32,970 nt of DNA from Oscillospiraceae bacterium (GTDB taxonomy: Bacteria > Bacillota > Clostridia > Oscillospirales > Ruminococcaceae): positions 1 to 32,970 of the forward strand of contig JAUNJJ010000033.1 in assembly GCA_030533325.1 (NCBI GenBank). The letters are read 5' to 3'. Both the position numbers and the translations under genes were made by a program. This document shows, in pieces, positions 16,601 to 25,400 of the stretch. How positions within the stretch are numbered: the first letter of the stretch is position 1; every line of letters starts with the position of its first letter. Under the pieces are notes generated by a model. It worked only from the letters and a program-made list of their open reading frames with translations. It did not search any database and was not told the DNA's origin.

Positions 16601-19600
16601 TACATTGGTTGTACCCGTTTCATAATGATTCGATACATTGTTAAACAAATTATCATATATCTTCGTCACATTTCCGCCGATTGTTACACTCTTAAAACTT
16701 GCACTCGGGAAAATAGGATCCACTGCTTCCTGTGTATTTCTTGACTTATTGCCAAGTACAGTCCCTTCTGAACCACCATAAACTTTCAGGTTACCATTAC
16801 CGTTTCCGTAATACTTAAATGCACATCTTCCGATATATGTGACAGTCCGTGGAATATACAAATCATTTCCAGCACCTGAACATCTGTTAAATGCATCATC
16901 TCCGATTCTTGTCAACCCATCATATAAATTGACAGATTGTATTTTTGAACAACCATAAAACGCAGAATCACCAATTTCTGTTACTCTGCTTAAATCAAGA
17001 TTACCTGTTATATCCGAACACCCTTTAAAACATTCTTTACCAACAGTTCTTGTTTTGGAATCCGCAGGTAGCTTAAATTCAATGTCTCCATCAAACTTAC
17101 ACTCCTGGAACGCATATCCCCCAATTTTTTCAACAGAAGATTCTATACACAATCCACCTTTTATATCGTTGTAGTCATATGTCCTGTACTCTTCCGAACC
17201 CTCAGTATGGTTAAGAAAGCTATTTAAATTGTTATTCATAAATCCGTCACAAATCTCTGTAACGTTACCGCCTATTGTAACACCATTAAACTTTGATGAC
17301 GGGAATATAGGGAAATATGTTTTGCCTTCCGGAACATATCCAAGCTTGTTTTCGAACGAACCTCCGTGTATCACTAACGAACCGCTTCCGTTACCAAACA
17401 TTTTAAATGCACATGTTTCGATTAAAGTAACTGTCTTCGGTATAATAAGATTTCCCCCGACATTAACACATCCTCTGAATGCACCCTCACCTATGTATTC
17501 AAGACCTTCTGTATCGCTATATGTATATGAGTTACTGTTGCTTTGTTTCTTAGCATTGAAACTTACGGCATTCAGACCTTCGCAGTTATAAAATGCACAA
17601 TCATCAATTTTTGTAACACTTGTTTCAACGACAAGCGAACCTGTTATACCTGAATAATCTGCTTTAAGAGTTGTTTTGCTAAGACTGCCTTCAGTAGTTG
17701 TTTCTCCACCTGAAAGAGTGTTTGTTTCCCCGCCTGTGGAAGTAGTCGATTTATTATCAGGATCATCAGGGTCATAGTAATTCAGCTCAAGTTCATCTGA
17801 CTGTTCATGATGAAAAGCATTAGCTGATATTTCCTGAACAATACCGCCAACTGTTATACCATTAAACTTCGCTTCTGTAAAAATAAAACCACCAAGTTTT
17901 GTTCCATTGCTGTAAGAACCGGCGTTGATTTCAAGCAGACCTTGCTCAGATGTATTTGTCGCAAATCTCTGAAATGCACAGTTGCCTATACCTTCGGTAA
18001 CTGTTTCAGGTATTTTAAGTCCGTTTTTAAAGTTTATACAGTCTTTAAACGCTTCCATACCAATTTTTTTCAGGTTATTACTTAAAGTCAGTGAACCATT
18101 CATTCCTACGCATCCCATAAACGCTCTTGATCCAATCTGGGTTACTGTAGAAGGAATATTCAGATCTCCTGTAAATCCTAAACATCCGTTAAAAGTGGCA
18201 TCATTTATAACTGTCAGTCCTTCAGGAAGAATAAGATCACCAGTAAAACCGTTACAATTTTCAAACGCACTCTTTCCTATAGTTTCTACCGAACCGGATA
18301 TTTCAAGTGAACCTTGAATATTATTATAAGGAGTTGATCCGTTGATCGGTGAATTTTTAAATGCATACGCACTGATTTCTGTAATCTTTCCTTCGATTTT
18401 TACATTCCTAAACTTTGCATTTGTGAAAATAAGTCCGCCAAGAGTTTTACCATTATTTGAAGAACCACCTTTGATAACCAGTTCACCAACTTTACTGTCA
18501 GTATTGTTGTTATTATCAACATTATGAGAACTTGCAAAAGAATCAAATGCAAATTGTCCGATTGATTCAACCGTTTCCGGAATAACAAGACCGCCTGTTG
18601 CATTTTTACAGTTTCCAAATGCGTACTGTCCAATATTCACCACTTTCTTAAGGTCAAGAGTTCCATTGTATGATTGACAGTCATAAAAGGCATATGCTTC
18701 AATATTATTTACATTATCTCCAATTATCAAATCTGTAAAGTTGCTGTTTCGAAACGCTGAAGCTCCTATGGTCTCAACGTTCCCACCTATAGTGAGATAT
18801 GATTTATTATCTTTAAGGACAAATCGAAAATTTTGGAATGCATAATCATCTATCTTTTCAACAATTCCACCTATAGAAAGTTTATTTACATGTAATTGTA
18901 TATTATCTCCGAAAATGTCTTTAGTTAAAACAGCTTCACAGTTCTTTCCATCAATTACCGCTGCTCTTACTGCATTAACTGATTGATTTACGGAATTCGT
19001 ATTTAATTCTCTGAGTTCAGAGCAACCATTTATAACCATTTCTCCATTAGGCAGACCGAAATTATGAAAGGCATTTTTTCCAATGCTTATTACAGAATCC
19101 GGAATTACAAACTTATTCGTCTGTTTCAGATTGTTGCAATCTTTAAAAGCTCCTTCTCCTATGATTTTTACTTTAGTACCAATATTTAAATATTCGATGT
19201 TTCCTCTGCCCAAAAACGCATAAGAAGTAATTGTATCAGCATCACAGTTTTCCAGCGTTACTCTTTTAACACTATTATTATTGTAAAGAATATTTTTTGA
19301 ATAATCAATCTGAAGAGGTAAAACATCAGTTTTACCGATCTGCTTTATCACCGACATCTTTCCGTCATCAATATAGTAAAGAGTATTGTTGCCGTAGGAT
19401 ATCTCTATAAACGGATTGCTGTTGTCAGGTTTTACATTCATCTGCCAGTATCCACTGATTTCTCTTGGTACATTCATTGTCTCTGAACTTCCAATATATT
19501 TGTCAACATATACATAACGTGTACTTTCACTCTCAGAGAGCGTATAGAACACATAGTCAGGTGCTGTTATCACCGCCCGTGTATCCACTGTCACCTTGGT

Positions 19601-22027
19601 ACTCCTGATTTCCACATCAGTATAGTCAATATAAATATCACCTTTGTATGCACTTTTTAAAGCATTAAGAGTATCACTGTCATTCTGTTCTGTTATTTTA
19701 CCGGCATGATCTGGATTGATTGAAATCAGATATCCGCCATTATCAGAAAAATGTTCCAGCTTTTCTGAATGTTTAACAGATGCTATGGTCATTGTGCTGT
19801 CGTTTACACTTATAGTATAATTTGCATTTACAGTAAGCCCTTCAAGTCTGAAAACTTTGTCAACCGCATTATCATAATCTGCGGATAATGAAAAATCACT
19901 ACTTAATGAACCAATAATTTCAGAGGTTTTACTTTCAGAATCATAGTAGTAAATATTTCCGCTGCCAACACTACTATTGATCTTTTTTATTATCTCGTTT
20001 TCATCAGTATTGTTTGAATCCGAAATGTAAAATCCGTTTTCATTATCCTTTGATGTAATATGTTTAACATCTGTCTTTACAACACCAGTGTCAGGAAGGA
20101 AATCAGCACTTCCATTTTTTTGAATCTTTAATTCAAATTCCCCTGTGATATCCAGTTTGTCAATATCAAATGACGAATCACCTTCACCAGCCTTATAATC
20201 AAGTGTTATACCTTTTTTAGTTGTACTTGCAGTACCAACCTTATGTATTGTCCCATTCGACGGATTCTGATACCAGATATCGGCTGAATATGCGCCGCTG
20301 TTTAATTTATCAATAATACTCTGGTCGCCGCCTTCAGGATAATCATCAATCGTCTGACCGGAAGGAACAAAGAAATATCCTTCTTTTGAACTGTCAGTGA
20401 TATGGTAAACTTCCCGCCTTTTTATACAGGCAAGGTCTTCAACTTTACCAGTTGGAAGCTTAACTTTCACATCTTCATTTACAAATACTTTAAGATTATC
20501 AATTTCAAATTTTTCTGTATCACTCTTAGTGTATTTAATATCAGTACCCTTAAAAGTACTTTCATCTGTTTTGTCAATTACTTCGTAAACTGTGAACGGA
20601 GTATAGGTATAAGTTTTTCCTGCTTCGTCATAAGACTTGTAGTACTCCTGATATGCAATAACAAGACTGTCTTTGTAACCGTTCTGAAACTCACTTATTA
20701 ATGTGCCTTCCTGTTTAAGAATTTTTTCCAGGTTTGTCCTGTCAGTTAAATCTGTACCGCAGAATACACCAGCCCATGTAGGCCAGTTTCCGTTTGAATC
20801 GATTACAGACACATCTGTTATTATATATCCATTCTTTATGTATTTACTTTCACTGCTGTATTCAATATGACCAAAACCCGGTTTGTCTTCTGTTCCTGTA
20901 TAGGAAGGAGAAACACTAAATGAATTTGCAAAATTTGTCTCCGCCACAATCGGCTGTCTCGCACTTACTGAAAGCCCTTTACTTGTATCAACCTTATTTT
21001 CACTGATTATATGCTGGAAATCATTGGTTTCTTTCGAACTTACATCAATGTTTATTCCATCAACTTCAGAATTACTCTGAACATACCAGTTTCCGTCACG
21101 CTGAATCCAGCCTATCTCCTGATTGTTTGCGTCTCTGTCATTCAGGCCACCAACATAACAGGTCGCATTCCAGCCTTCCTTATATACAGCAGATCCACAC
21201 GTTCCTTCTGCAGAAGGCCAGTTTGATTTATCATTAAACTCTGTTTCTGTAAGATCCTTTACAATTAATTTGCCTTCTGACCTGGTTAAAAATTTATATT
21301 TGCTTTCTTCAGCCGAAAATGTATCATGATAATAAACGCTGATCCATTCTACTTTCTTATCAAGTGTTGTCGTTAAACCGGCAATTTCGTATCCAGGATT
21401 TTTTCCTTCAACCTCATTAACTATACCGGCTAAATCTCCTGTACCTGCTCCTGATTTTTCAACATTCTCTATTATTATGTTTATTATTTCTTCATATTTT
21501 TGTTCCGGAGTCTTACCGCTATCAATATACTCTGAAGCAACCAAAGCAGCTGTAAAATCATGACCTTTATGAACCACAGAATTTTCACCAGTGACACATT
21601 TACACACACAGTCACTTACCTTAACATTTGCCGTATAAATATCTGTCACACCTGATTCACTATCAATATTCGGACTAATAGTCCATGATAATTTGTATGT
21701 TCCGTCATTAGGACAGATTTTTGCCTCGACGGAAGTTTTTCTGCCATTATCTGTTTCTGTGTATTTTATCTCCGGTTCAACTGCAGAGCTGTTTTTCACA
21801 TACTCAACCAGCTCATCATTAAGCTCATTTATATCATAATATCTCTTCGAAACAATCTTATACTCCAGATCATTCACAAAATCAGTCATAATACTACGGC
21901 AGTTATTGATTTTTGATTTTTCAATATACCCCGAAATATTAGGCACAGCAATGGCTGCAATGATAGCAATTATGGTTAATACGCAAATTACTTCAACCAA
22001 TGTGAATCCTTTTCTGATTTTTTTCAT
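13643..22027 (-). CDS. Giant prepilin-like BspA-type leucine-rich-repeat protein
   Basis: A 2,794-residue protein. The N-terminus is a class III (type IV) prepilin signal: basic MKKIRKG, cleavage expected between Gly7 and Phe8, FTLVE with the conserved Glu at mature position 5, then a hydrophobic helix to about residue 30 and a pilin-like helix. Residues about 150-900 are a beta-rich region without a family I can name. From about 915 to the end runs a BspA-type (LRR_5) array with units like VxxIGxxAFxxC and ExLxIPxTV. Within it, a longer module recurs about ten times. There is no sortase motif and no C-terminal membrane segment, so anchoring must use the pilin helix. BspA-like repeats mediate binding in other bacteria; adhesion to fibre or host glycans is inferred. 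It lies just past the pilus operon in the same direction. AAAGGA precedes the ATG by ten bases. Confidence 0.9.
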   Translation of the reverse strand: MKKIRKGFTLVEVICVLTIIAIIAAIAVPNISGYIEKSKINNCRSIMTDFVNDLEYKIVSKRYYDINELNDELVEYVKNSSAVEPEIKYTETDNGRKTSVEAKICPNDGTYKLSWTISPNIDSESGVTDIYTANVKVSDCVCKCVTGENSVVHKGHDFTAALVASEYIDSGKTPEQKYEEIINIIIENVEKSGAGTGDLAGIVNEVEGKNPGYEIAGLTTTLDKKVEWISVYYHDTFSAEESKYKFLTRSEGKLIVKDLTETEFNDKSNWPSAEGTCGSAVYKEGWNATCYVGGLNDRDANNQEIGWIQRDGNWYVQSNSEVDGINIDVSSKETNDFQHIISENKVDTSKGLSVSARQPIVAETNFANSFSVSPSYTGTEDKPGFGHIEYSSESKYIKNGYIITDVSVIDSNGNWPTWAGVFCGTDLTDRTNLEKILKQEGTLISEFQNGYKDSLVIAYQEYYKSYDEAGKTYTYTPFTVYEVIDKTDESTFKGTDIKYTKSDTEKFEIDNLKVFVNEDVKVKLPTGKVEDLACIKRREVYHITDSSKEGYFFVPSGQTIDDYPEGGDQSIIDKLNSGAYSADIWYQNPSNGTIHKVGTASTTKKGITLDYKAGEGDSSFDIDKLDITGEFELKIQKNGSADFLPDTGVVKTDVKHITSKDNENGFYISDSNNTDENEIIKKINSSVGSGNIYYYDSESKTSEIIGSLSSDFSLSADYDNAVDKVFRLEGLTVNANYTISVNDSTMTIASVKHSEKLEHFSDNGGYLISINPDHAGKITEQNDSDTLNALKSAYKGDIYIDYTDVEIRSTKVTVDTRAVITAPDYVFYTLSESESTRYVYVDKYIGSSETMNVPREISGYWQMNVKPDNSNPFIEISYGNNTLYYIDDGKMSVIKQIGKTDVLPLQIDYSKNILYNNNSVKRVTLENCDADTITSYAFLGRGNIEYLNIGTKVKIIGEGAFKDCNNLKQTNKFVIPDSVISIGKNAFHNFGLPNGEMVINGCSELRELNTNSVNQSVNAVRAAVIDGKNCEAVLTKDIFGDNIQLHVNKLSIGGIVEKIDDYAFQNFRFVLKDNKSYLTIGGNVETIGASAFRNSNFTDLIIGDNVNNIEAYAFYDCQSYNGTLDLKKVVNIGQYAFGNCKNATGGLVIPETVESIGQFAFDSFASSHNVDNNNNTDSKVGELVIKGGSSNNGKTLGGLIFTNAKFRNVKIEGKITEISAYAFKNSPINGSTPYNNIQGSLEISGSVETIGKSAFENCNGFTGDLILPEGLTVINDATFNGCLGFTGDLNIPSTVTQIGSRAFMGCVGMNGSLTLSNNLKKIGMEAFKDCINFKNGLKIPETVTEGIGNCAFQRFATNTSEQGLLEINAGSYSNGTKLGGFIFTEAKFNGITVGGIVQEISANAFHHEQSDELELNYYDPDDPDNKSTTSTGGETNTLSGGETTTEGSLSKTTLKADYSGITGSLVVETSVTKIDDCAFYNCEGLNAVSFNAKKQSNSNSYTYSDTEGLEYIGEGAFRGCVNVGGNLIIPKTVTLIETCAFKMFGNGSGSLVIHGGSFENKLGYVPEGKTYFPIFPSSKFNGVTIGGNVTEICDGFMNNNLNSFLNHTEGSEEYRTYDYNDIKGGLCIESSVEKIGGYAFQECKFDGDIEFKLPADSKTRTVGKECFKGCSDITGNLDLSRVTEIGDSAFYGCSKIQSVNLYDGLTRIGDDAFNRCSGAGNDLYIPRTVTYIGRCAFKYYGNGNGNLKVYGGSEGTVLGNKSRNTQEAVDPIFPSASFKSVTIGGNVTKIYDNLFNNVSNHYETGTTNVNDTYNYDNLKGSLTIENSVTLIGERAFLGCNFYGDLKIEEKGDSDKEGLKTIKKEAFAKVGFNNVNIPATVTEIGDMAFWDSGNGNGKLVIDGCTDTAGNLGYTNRKSNIFVGAKYNGVKIGGSVKNISDNFMHNMLNSSVNGSKFTYDGVEYWYDYTHITGGLSLSNSIETIGVSAFESCAFTGRLILGENTDSRSASEPKLREIGNYAFKNCENMSGTLVIPYTMKSMGGDAFYHFAAKAKPEDAGALIIWGGSSNNGSSIDHEIFIGSQFKDVFISGTVNRIEDRAFINENNDKNRLYDKWSGTLAIGRGVTYIGNEAFKNCPFDGLLNLRDDSYVSSQQSTSEPRPLTIGANAFAGCTKFYDNFTPENGGQAEFIVPESVVSIGEHAFSGMCSSTRETSKIPALKIYGSSNSTDRAFGSVSPLVDGKYPTIQIFDNAQFKNVTIGGKVSCLAEDAFKNDNGIYSKLTGNLTIESTVDSVWRQAFYNCSGFDGVLTLGLDYNSETGVLNDGVENIGDEAFSGCVKFSQGLRIPPCVKNIGQNAFNSFASNTQSPGFLKIEGSSGTKTVGNTEYQMIGKNIFNNSKFKDIIIGWNTRLIEENFISNNSLITGNVNIGANVAVIEESAFENCSGLDGELYFKTEGNNGIRNIGENAFKGCSNFYKNYTKSDNSQAVFTIPETVTEIKSNAFESMCSGITDMDRIPKLEILGASLTTTDSNGNITEKAFGSTGPWNANTQKYDTITIFKNAKFNNVYIGGNVQTIAERAFDNSDEYYNGITGDIEINVKNIWEKAFYKMESVDENYRGKLILDEGVENIGAYAFAETRFFGNVAIEERSFVIPGSVKSIDSCAFQYFCSGFRNPPSLTVRGYASAGVEGKGNGYGESASNIFEYSSFRNVTFEGNVKVIGKNAFNNSDGRYNGWTGVYTFNAGGLERLYDGCFKGHNFTNVKIAKSIKHGNIDWISWTSWDKSDVFGTYINVSTF

Positions 22028-22094
22028 TTAACCACGTCCTTTTATTACCGCAAAACTAATTCTTCGTTACAATTATGTTTCATTTTCTATGATT

Positions 22095-22174
22095 ATTATA
22101 TTTTTTGTTGTATATATTGCCATATAAAGAATATAACTCTAATAGATATATCGACACTTTAACCAAAGAGTCAA
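22095..22174 (-). promoter_or_regulatory. Candidate promoters of the giant LRR gene
   Basis: Two minus-strand options: TGGCAA, 16-bp spacer, TATAAT (22095-22122), or TTGACT, 18-bp spacer, TATATC (22145-22174). The first has the better -10, the second the better -35. The rest of the 22,028-22,284 interval is AT-rich and shows no supported gene. Confidence 0.4.
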
Positions 22175-22284
22175 GTATCACATACTACAAATATTCAATA
22201 AAAAAATCATTTATTGTGCCGTCATAAACAAATACATAATATAGCGTATAACCGATAAATAAATCCACTCCTCCGCATATATAC

Positions 22285-22326
22285 AAAAAGAGAATAATCT
22301 CTCTTTTCCGGGAGATTATTCTCTTT
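22285..22326 (-). terminator. Intrinsic terminator of the second Rpn gene
   Basis: Perfect 15-bp stem AAAGAGAATAATCTC / GAGATTATTCTCTTT with a T-run on the minus strand, 25 bp after the stop. It separates the Rpn gene from the giant LRR gene. Confidence 0.85.
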
Positions 22327-22350
22327 AATCACAGAGTATTTTACATACCT

Positions 22351-23430
22351 TTACAGAAGAATTTTTTTATAAACTTCTCTTTTATCCATCGGTACATCAA
22401 GAATATCCATAGCCATTTCAGCAGACAAATTCTGCTTTACCATAAGTGCCTTAACTGACCGGATATTTTGTTCTTCAGCACGTTCTGATTCATTCCTAAA
22501 ACGTTCTGATTCACCCTTAATTCGCTCTGATTCACCCTTCAAACGCTCTTCTTCTTTCTTAAACTGAGCTCTCATTTCGGCAATTTCTCCAGCCATCTCT
22601 TCCTCTACAATTTTACGCGCCTCTTCCATTGCAAAATACATTGCGTCTTCCTTCATAGTTTCCAGGTGCTCTTCTGCATTATATTCTGTAAGCCACATTC
22701 TCTTCACCTCTGAACGATTTTCAAGCAATATTGATTTTATTGTCCAGTCATCCGGCATTTCATCTATTGCCTTATCAGCAGCCTTATCCGGATTACCGGT
22801 CTCCTTTGTGTAACTGCGCATTCTGTCAACGAACCATGCATATTCATTAAGTGGTTTACAGGAATCCATCAGTTTCTTATTGTGTCCGTAGTTGATATTA
22901 ATCATCGTCACTTTTACATCAATATCCGGCTCCATTATGTCACTGTCTGTAAATGCATCTTTTAGACTCAGAACTATCCTGTCGTCTTTTTTGCTCTCTC
23001 CGTTGTAAAAACAGAAACATTTTGGAAGCGGAAACTTCTGAAGGACCGTGCTGTAAATTCTGCGCTTTGTTACTTTTCCGATATACTTACTGTATATCAT
23101 TCCTGCGTATACAAACATCCTCATAGGCATATTGGGATTGAACGAAGACTGATGTTCGTAGAAATTCATCATGTCACCTATCAGAAATGATATGTCATTT
23201 TTCATTCCCATATACAGAACATCTTCTATTGTGTTCAGCTCTATGTCTTCCGGGTTTGTATAGTTTCTGCCGCTTATTGCATTATAGAGACTTAAAGTAA
23301 CGTGTTTGTACTTTTCGTTGCCAAAAATAAACTTGAATAAGCGGTCTTTGTTTTCGCGATTTGTAAGATAATCGCAAAATTCCGAAAGTTCAGTGTCTTT
23401 CGTAAGTTCAGGATTTTTCTCTTCAGTCAT
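22351..23430 (-). CDS. Rpn-family PD-(D/E)XK nuclease/putative transposase
   Basis: A 359-residue protein; the start at 23430 has AAGGAG eight bases before it, and the eight extra residues of the longer frame overlap the promoter. RLFKFIFGN near the N-terminus and NDISFLIGDMMNFYEHQSS (the Asp and Glu-x-Gln of the PD-(D/E)XK core) then MRMFVYAGMIYSKYI are typical of the PDDEXK_2/Rpn family. The C-terminal third is helical and contains a seven-residue repeat (GESERIK, GESERFR, NESERAE), matching 21-bp tandem repeats in the DNA near 22490-22560. It has its own promoter and terminator and a paired 17-bp repeat upstream, and it interrupts the interval between the pilus operon and the giant pilin-LRR gene. 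Confidence 0.82.
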   Translation of the reverse strand: MTEEKNPELTKDTELSEFCDYLTNRENKDRLFKFIFGNEKYKHVTLSLYNAISGRNYTNPEDIELNTIEDVLYMGMKNDISFLIGDMMNFYEHQSSFNPNMPMRMFVYAGMIYSKYIGKVTKRRIYSTVLQKFPLPKCFCFYNGESKKDDRIVLSLKDAFTDSDIMEPDIDVKVTMININYGHNKKLMDSCKPLNEYAWFVDRMRSYTKETGNPDKAADKAIDEMPDDWTIKSILLENRSEVKRMWLTEYNAEEHLETMKEDAMYFAMEEARKIVEEEMAGEIAEMRAQFKKEEERLKGESERIKGESERFRNESERAEEQNIRSVKALMVKQNLSAEMAMDILDVPMDKREVYKKILL

Positions 23431-23444
23431 GCTGCTACTCCTTA

Positions 23445-23473
23445 AGTATAACATATTTTTTTTCGTTGCGCAA
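23445..23473 (-). promoter_or_regulatory. Promoter of the second Rpn gene
   Basis: Minus-strand TTGCGC, 17-bp spacer, TATACT, 15 bp before the start codon. The -35 is part of a TTGCGCAA palindrome, and AATATACATGT, also found in the first Rpn promoter, lies just upstream. Confidence 0.6.
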
Positions 23474-23514
23474 CATGTATATTATAATTGATTTTATACT
23501 TTCCTGTAAATAGT

Positions 23515-23552
23515 TTCGCCCTAAGAGGTAATCCGTTCGCCCTAAGAGGTAT
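23515..23552 (-). repeat. Paired 17-bp direct repeat, copy 3
   Basis: TTCGCCCTAAGAGGTAA at 23515-23531 and the same with one last-base change at 23536-23552, period 21 bp. The flank toward the Rpn gene shares ATAGT and a nearby CTGT with copy 2. It lies 85 bp upstream of the second Rpn start codon. Confidence 0.9.
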
Positions 23553-23580
23553 TTTTTTACCATTATTTAGGATAAAAAAC

Positions 23581-23614
23581 AAAAAAAATCCGCAGATTCA
23601 CTACGGATTTTTTT
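23581..23614 (-). terminator. Intrinsic terminator of the pilus operon
   Basis: AAAAAAATCCG and CGGATTTTTTT stem with T-runs on both strands, so it may work in both directions. It lies 37 bp after the pilB stop. Confidence 0.8.
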
Positions 23615-23650
23615 ATCGTTTATTATTCCTCATGAAGTTTTTCAAAATCA

Positions 23651-25327
23651 TCAGTCCGAATAATACGCCACCTTAAGAACTTCCTCCGGTGTCGTAACGC
23701 CCTTTCTTACAAGGTTAATTGCACTCTCGCCAAGTGTCTTCATTCCCTGATGTTCAACGGCATAGTTAAACATATCCTGGCTGTCGGCACCCTTGGTGAT
23801 CATTCGTTTCAGTGTCTTGTCGATTAGCACTATCTCATGAATGGAAACTCGACCCTTGTATCCGGTGTTGTTGCACACATGGCAGCCGTGACCTTTTTTT
23901 ATAACCTTTATATCAGGTCCGATAACAGCTGCTTCTTCAGGTGTAGGCTCGGTTTCATATGCACAGTTCTGGCATACCTTTCTTACAAGTCGCTGTGCGA
24001 CTACTCCGACGAGTGAGTTGGCTACAAGATACGGAGCAAGTCCCATGTCTTCAAGTCTGACTATCGAAGAAATGGCGTCATTTGTATGAAGTGTTGAAAT
24101 AACAAGATGTCCCGTGATAGCTGCCTTTACGGAAATCTCGGCGGTTTCCGCATCTCGTGTTTCCCCGAGCATGATGATATCAGGATCCTGACGGAGAAGC
24201 GCACGGAGTCCGACGCTGAAGGTCAGACCTGCCGGGACGTTTACGGACATCTGGTTTATCTTCGGGAGTCCGCGTTCAACCGGATCCTCGATTGTTGAAA
24301 TGTTTACCGGACGCTTTGCAAGGTGCTCAAGTACCATGTAAAGCGTAGTTGTCTTACCGGAACCTGTTGGTCCGGTTATGTATATAATTCCGTTCGGGGA
24401 TGCAAGCATTTTGCTTATTTTTTCGTATGCTTCCGGCTCCATACCAAAATGTCCTGCCTTGTCAATTGTCGTATCGGATGAGAGATATCTCATAACAACC
24501 TTTTCTCCGTATATCGTAGGAATTACAGATACACGGACACTGATGTTAAACCCCTCTATAACGGTTTTAAAGTTACCGTCCTGCGGTATTCTCTTTTCAG
24601 CGATATCAAGGTTACCCATAATCTTGATGCGGGCAACGATAGACGAGTGAAGGGATTTTGCAAGTGTAACGTACTCAATAATCTGACCGTCAATTCTCAT
24701 ACGAACCTGTGTGTGCTTTTCAAAAGGCTCGATATGAATATCACTGGCATTTGCACTGTAACCTCTTGCAAGAAGTGAGTTTACGAGTTTGATAACCGGT
24801 ACTTCGTCCTCGCCTTCCTCAAGTTCGATTGAAGGGACTTCGAGGTCTTCAACTGAGATATTCGCCTGCTTGGCTGCAAGCTTTGCGCCGACTTCAGCAT
24901 AGTTCTGGTCGATGAGTCTTTTTATTGTTGCACTTTCCGCAAGGTAGATTTCAAGCGGCATGCCGACTATCTGACGGATATCCTCCTGTGCATAGAAGTT
25001 AAGAGGGTCGGACATGGCAATCTGGAATCTGTTGTCATTCTGCGAAAGCGGGAGTACGTTATACTTGACGGCAAGCTGTTTCGGCAGTTTTTCCGATGCC
25101 TCAAGGTCTATTATGTAGTCATCAAAGTTGATCATCGGAAGTTCGAGTTTTCTTCCGAGGCTTTCGAGTACCTGGAGTTCTGTTACGAAGCCAAGCTCCT
25201 GAAGGAGTGCTCCGAGTCTCTTTCCCTGACCAGCTTCTGTTTTCTGGTAGTCAAGTGCCTGTTTGATATGATCATCTGTGATGTATCCGTATTCTTTTAA
25301 TACCTCACCTATAGGTACGTTTTTCAT
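23651..25327 (-). CDS. pilB: Type IV pilus assembly ATPase PilB/GspE
   Basis: A 558-residue cytoplasmic hexameric ATPase that powers pilin extension. The N-terminal half carries a MshEN/GspE-N type domain (IGEVLKEYGYITDDH; LELPMINFDDY). The catalytic half has Walker A GPTGSGKTTT (319-328), the Asp-box region before it, Walker B DIIMLGE (383-389), and a His-box GHLVISTLHTND. A tetracysteine zinc motif C452-x2-C455 ... C482-x2-C485 marks PilB rather than the retraction ATPase PilT. AAGGAGG lies 13 bases before the start, a rather long spacing. It is the last gene of the pilus operon, with a 124-bp gap before it that holds GC-rich repeat copy C. Confidence 0.93.
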   Translation of the reverse strand: MKNVPIGEVLKEYGYITDDHIKQALDYQKTEAGQGKRLGALLQELGFVTELQVLESLGRKLELPMINFDDYIIDLEASEKLPKQLAVKYNVLPLSQNDNRFQIAMSDPLNFYAQEDIRQIVGMPLEIYLAESATIKRLIDQNYAEVGAKLAAKQANISVEDLEVPSIELEEGEDEVPVIKLVNSLLARGYSANASDIHIEPFEKHTQVRMRIDGQIIEYVTLAKSLHSSIVARIKIMGNLDIAEKRIPQDGNFKTVIEGFNISVRVSVIPTIYGEKVVMRYLSSDTTIDKAGHFGMEPEAYEKISKMLASPNGIIYITGPTGSGKTTTLYMVLEHLAKRPVNISTIEDPVERGLPKINQMSVNVPAGLTFSVGLRALLRQDPDIIMLGETRDAETAEISVKAAITGHLVISTLHTNDAISSIVRLEDMGLAPYLVANSLVGVVAQRLVRKVCQNCAYETEPTPEEAAVIGPDIKVIKKGHGCHVCNNTGYKGRVSIHEIVLIDKTLKRMITKGADSQDMFNYAVEHQGMKTLGESAINLVRKGVTTPEEVLKVAYYSD

Positions 25328-25400
25328 AACTTAGTGTTTTCCTCCTTGAATTCACTGTTTTACATTTTAGTTTTAAATATTGTATCATTTCTTTGTTTTT

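Noticed and set aside
13668-20701. Several plus-strand frames of 60-120 codons across the giant LRR gene
   Set aside because: They repeat with the LRR period and are antisense shadows of the long minus-strand frame.
22170-22275. A 28-codon minus-strand frame beginning with GTG in the gap before the giant LRR gene
   Set aside because: The AGGAG-like bases touch the GTG, leaving no spacing, and the start is not supported by any promoter position.
22490-22560. Short tandem 21-bp units considered as a CRISPR-like array
   Set aside because: They lie inside the Rpn coding frame and encode a seven-residue repeat; there are no spacers.
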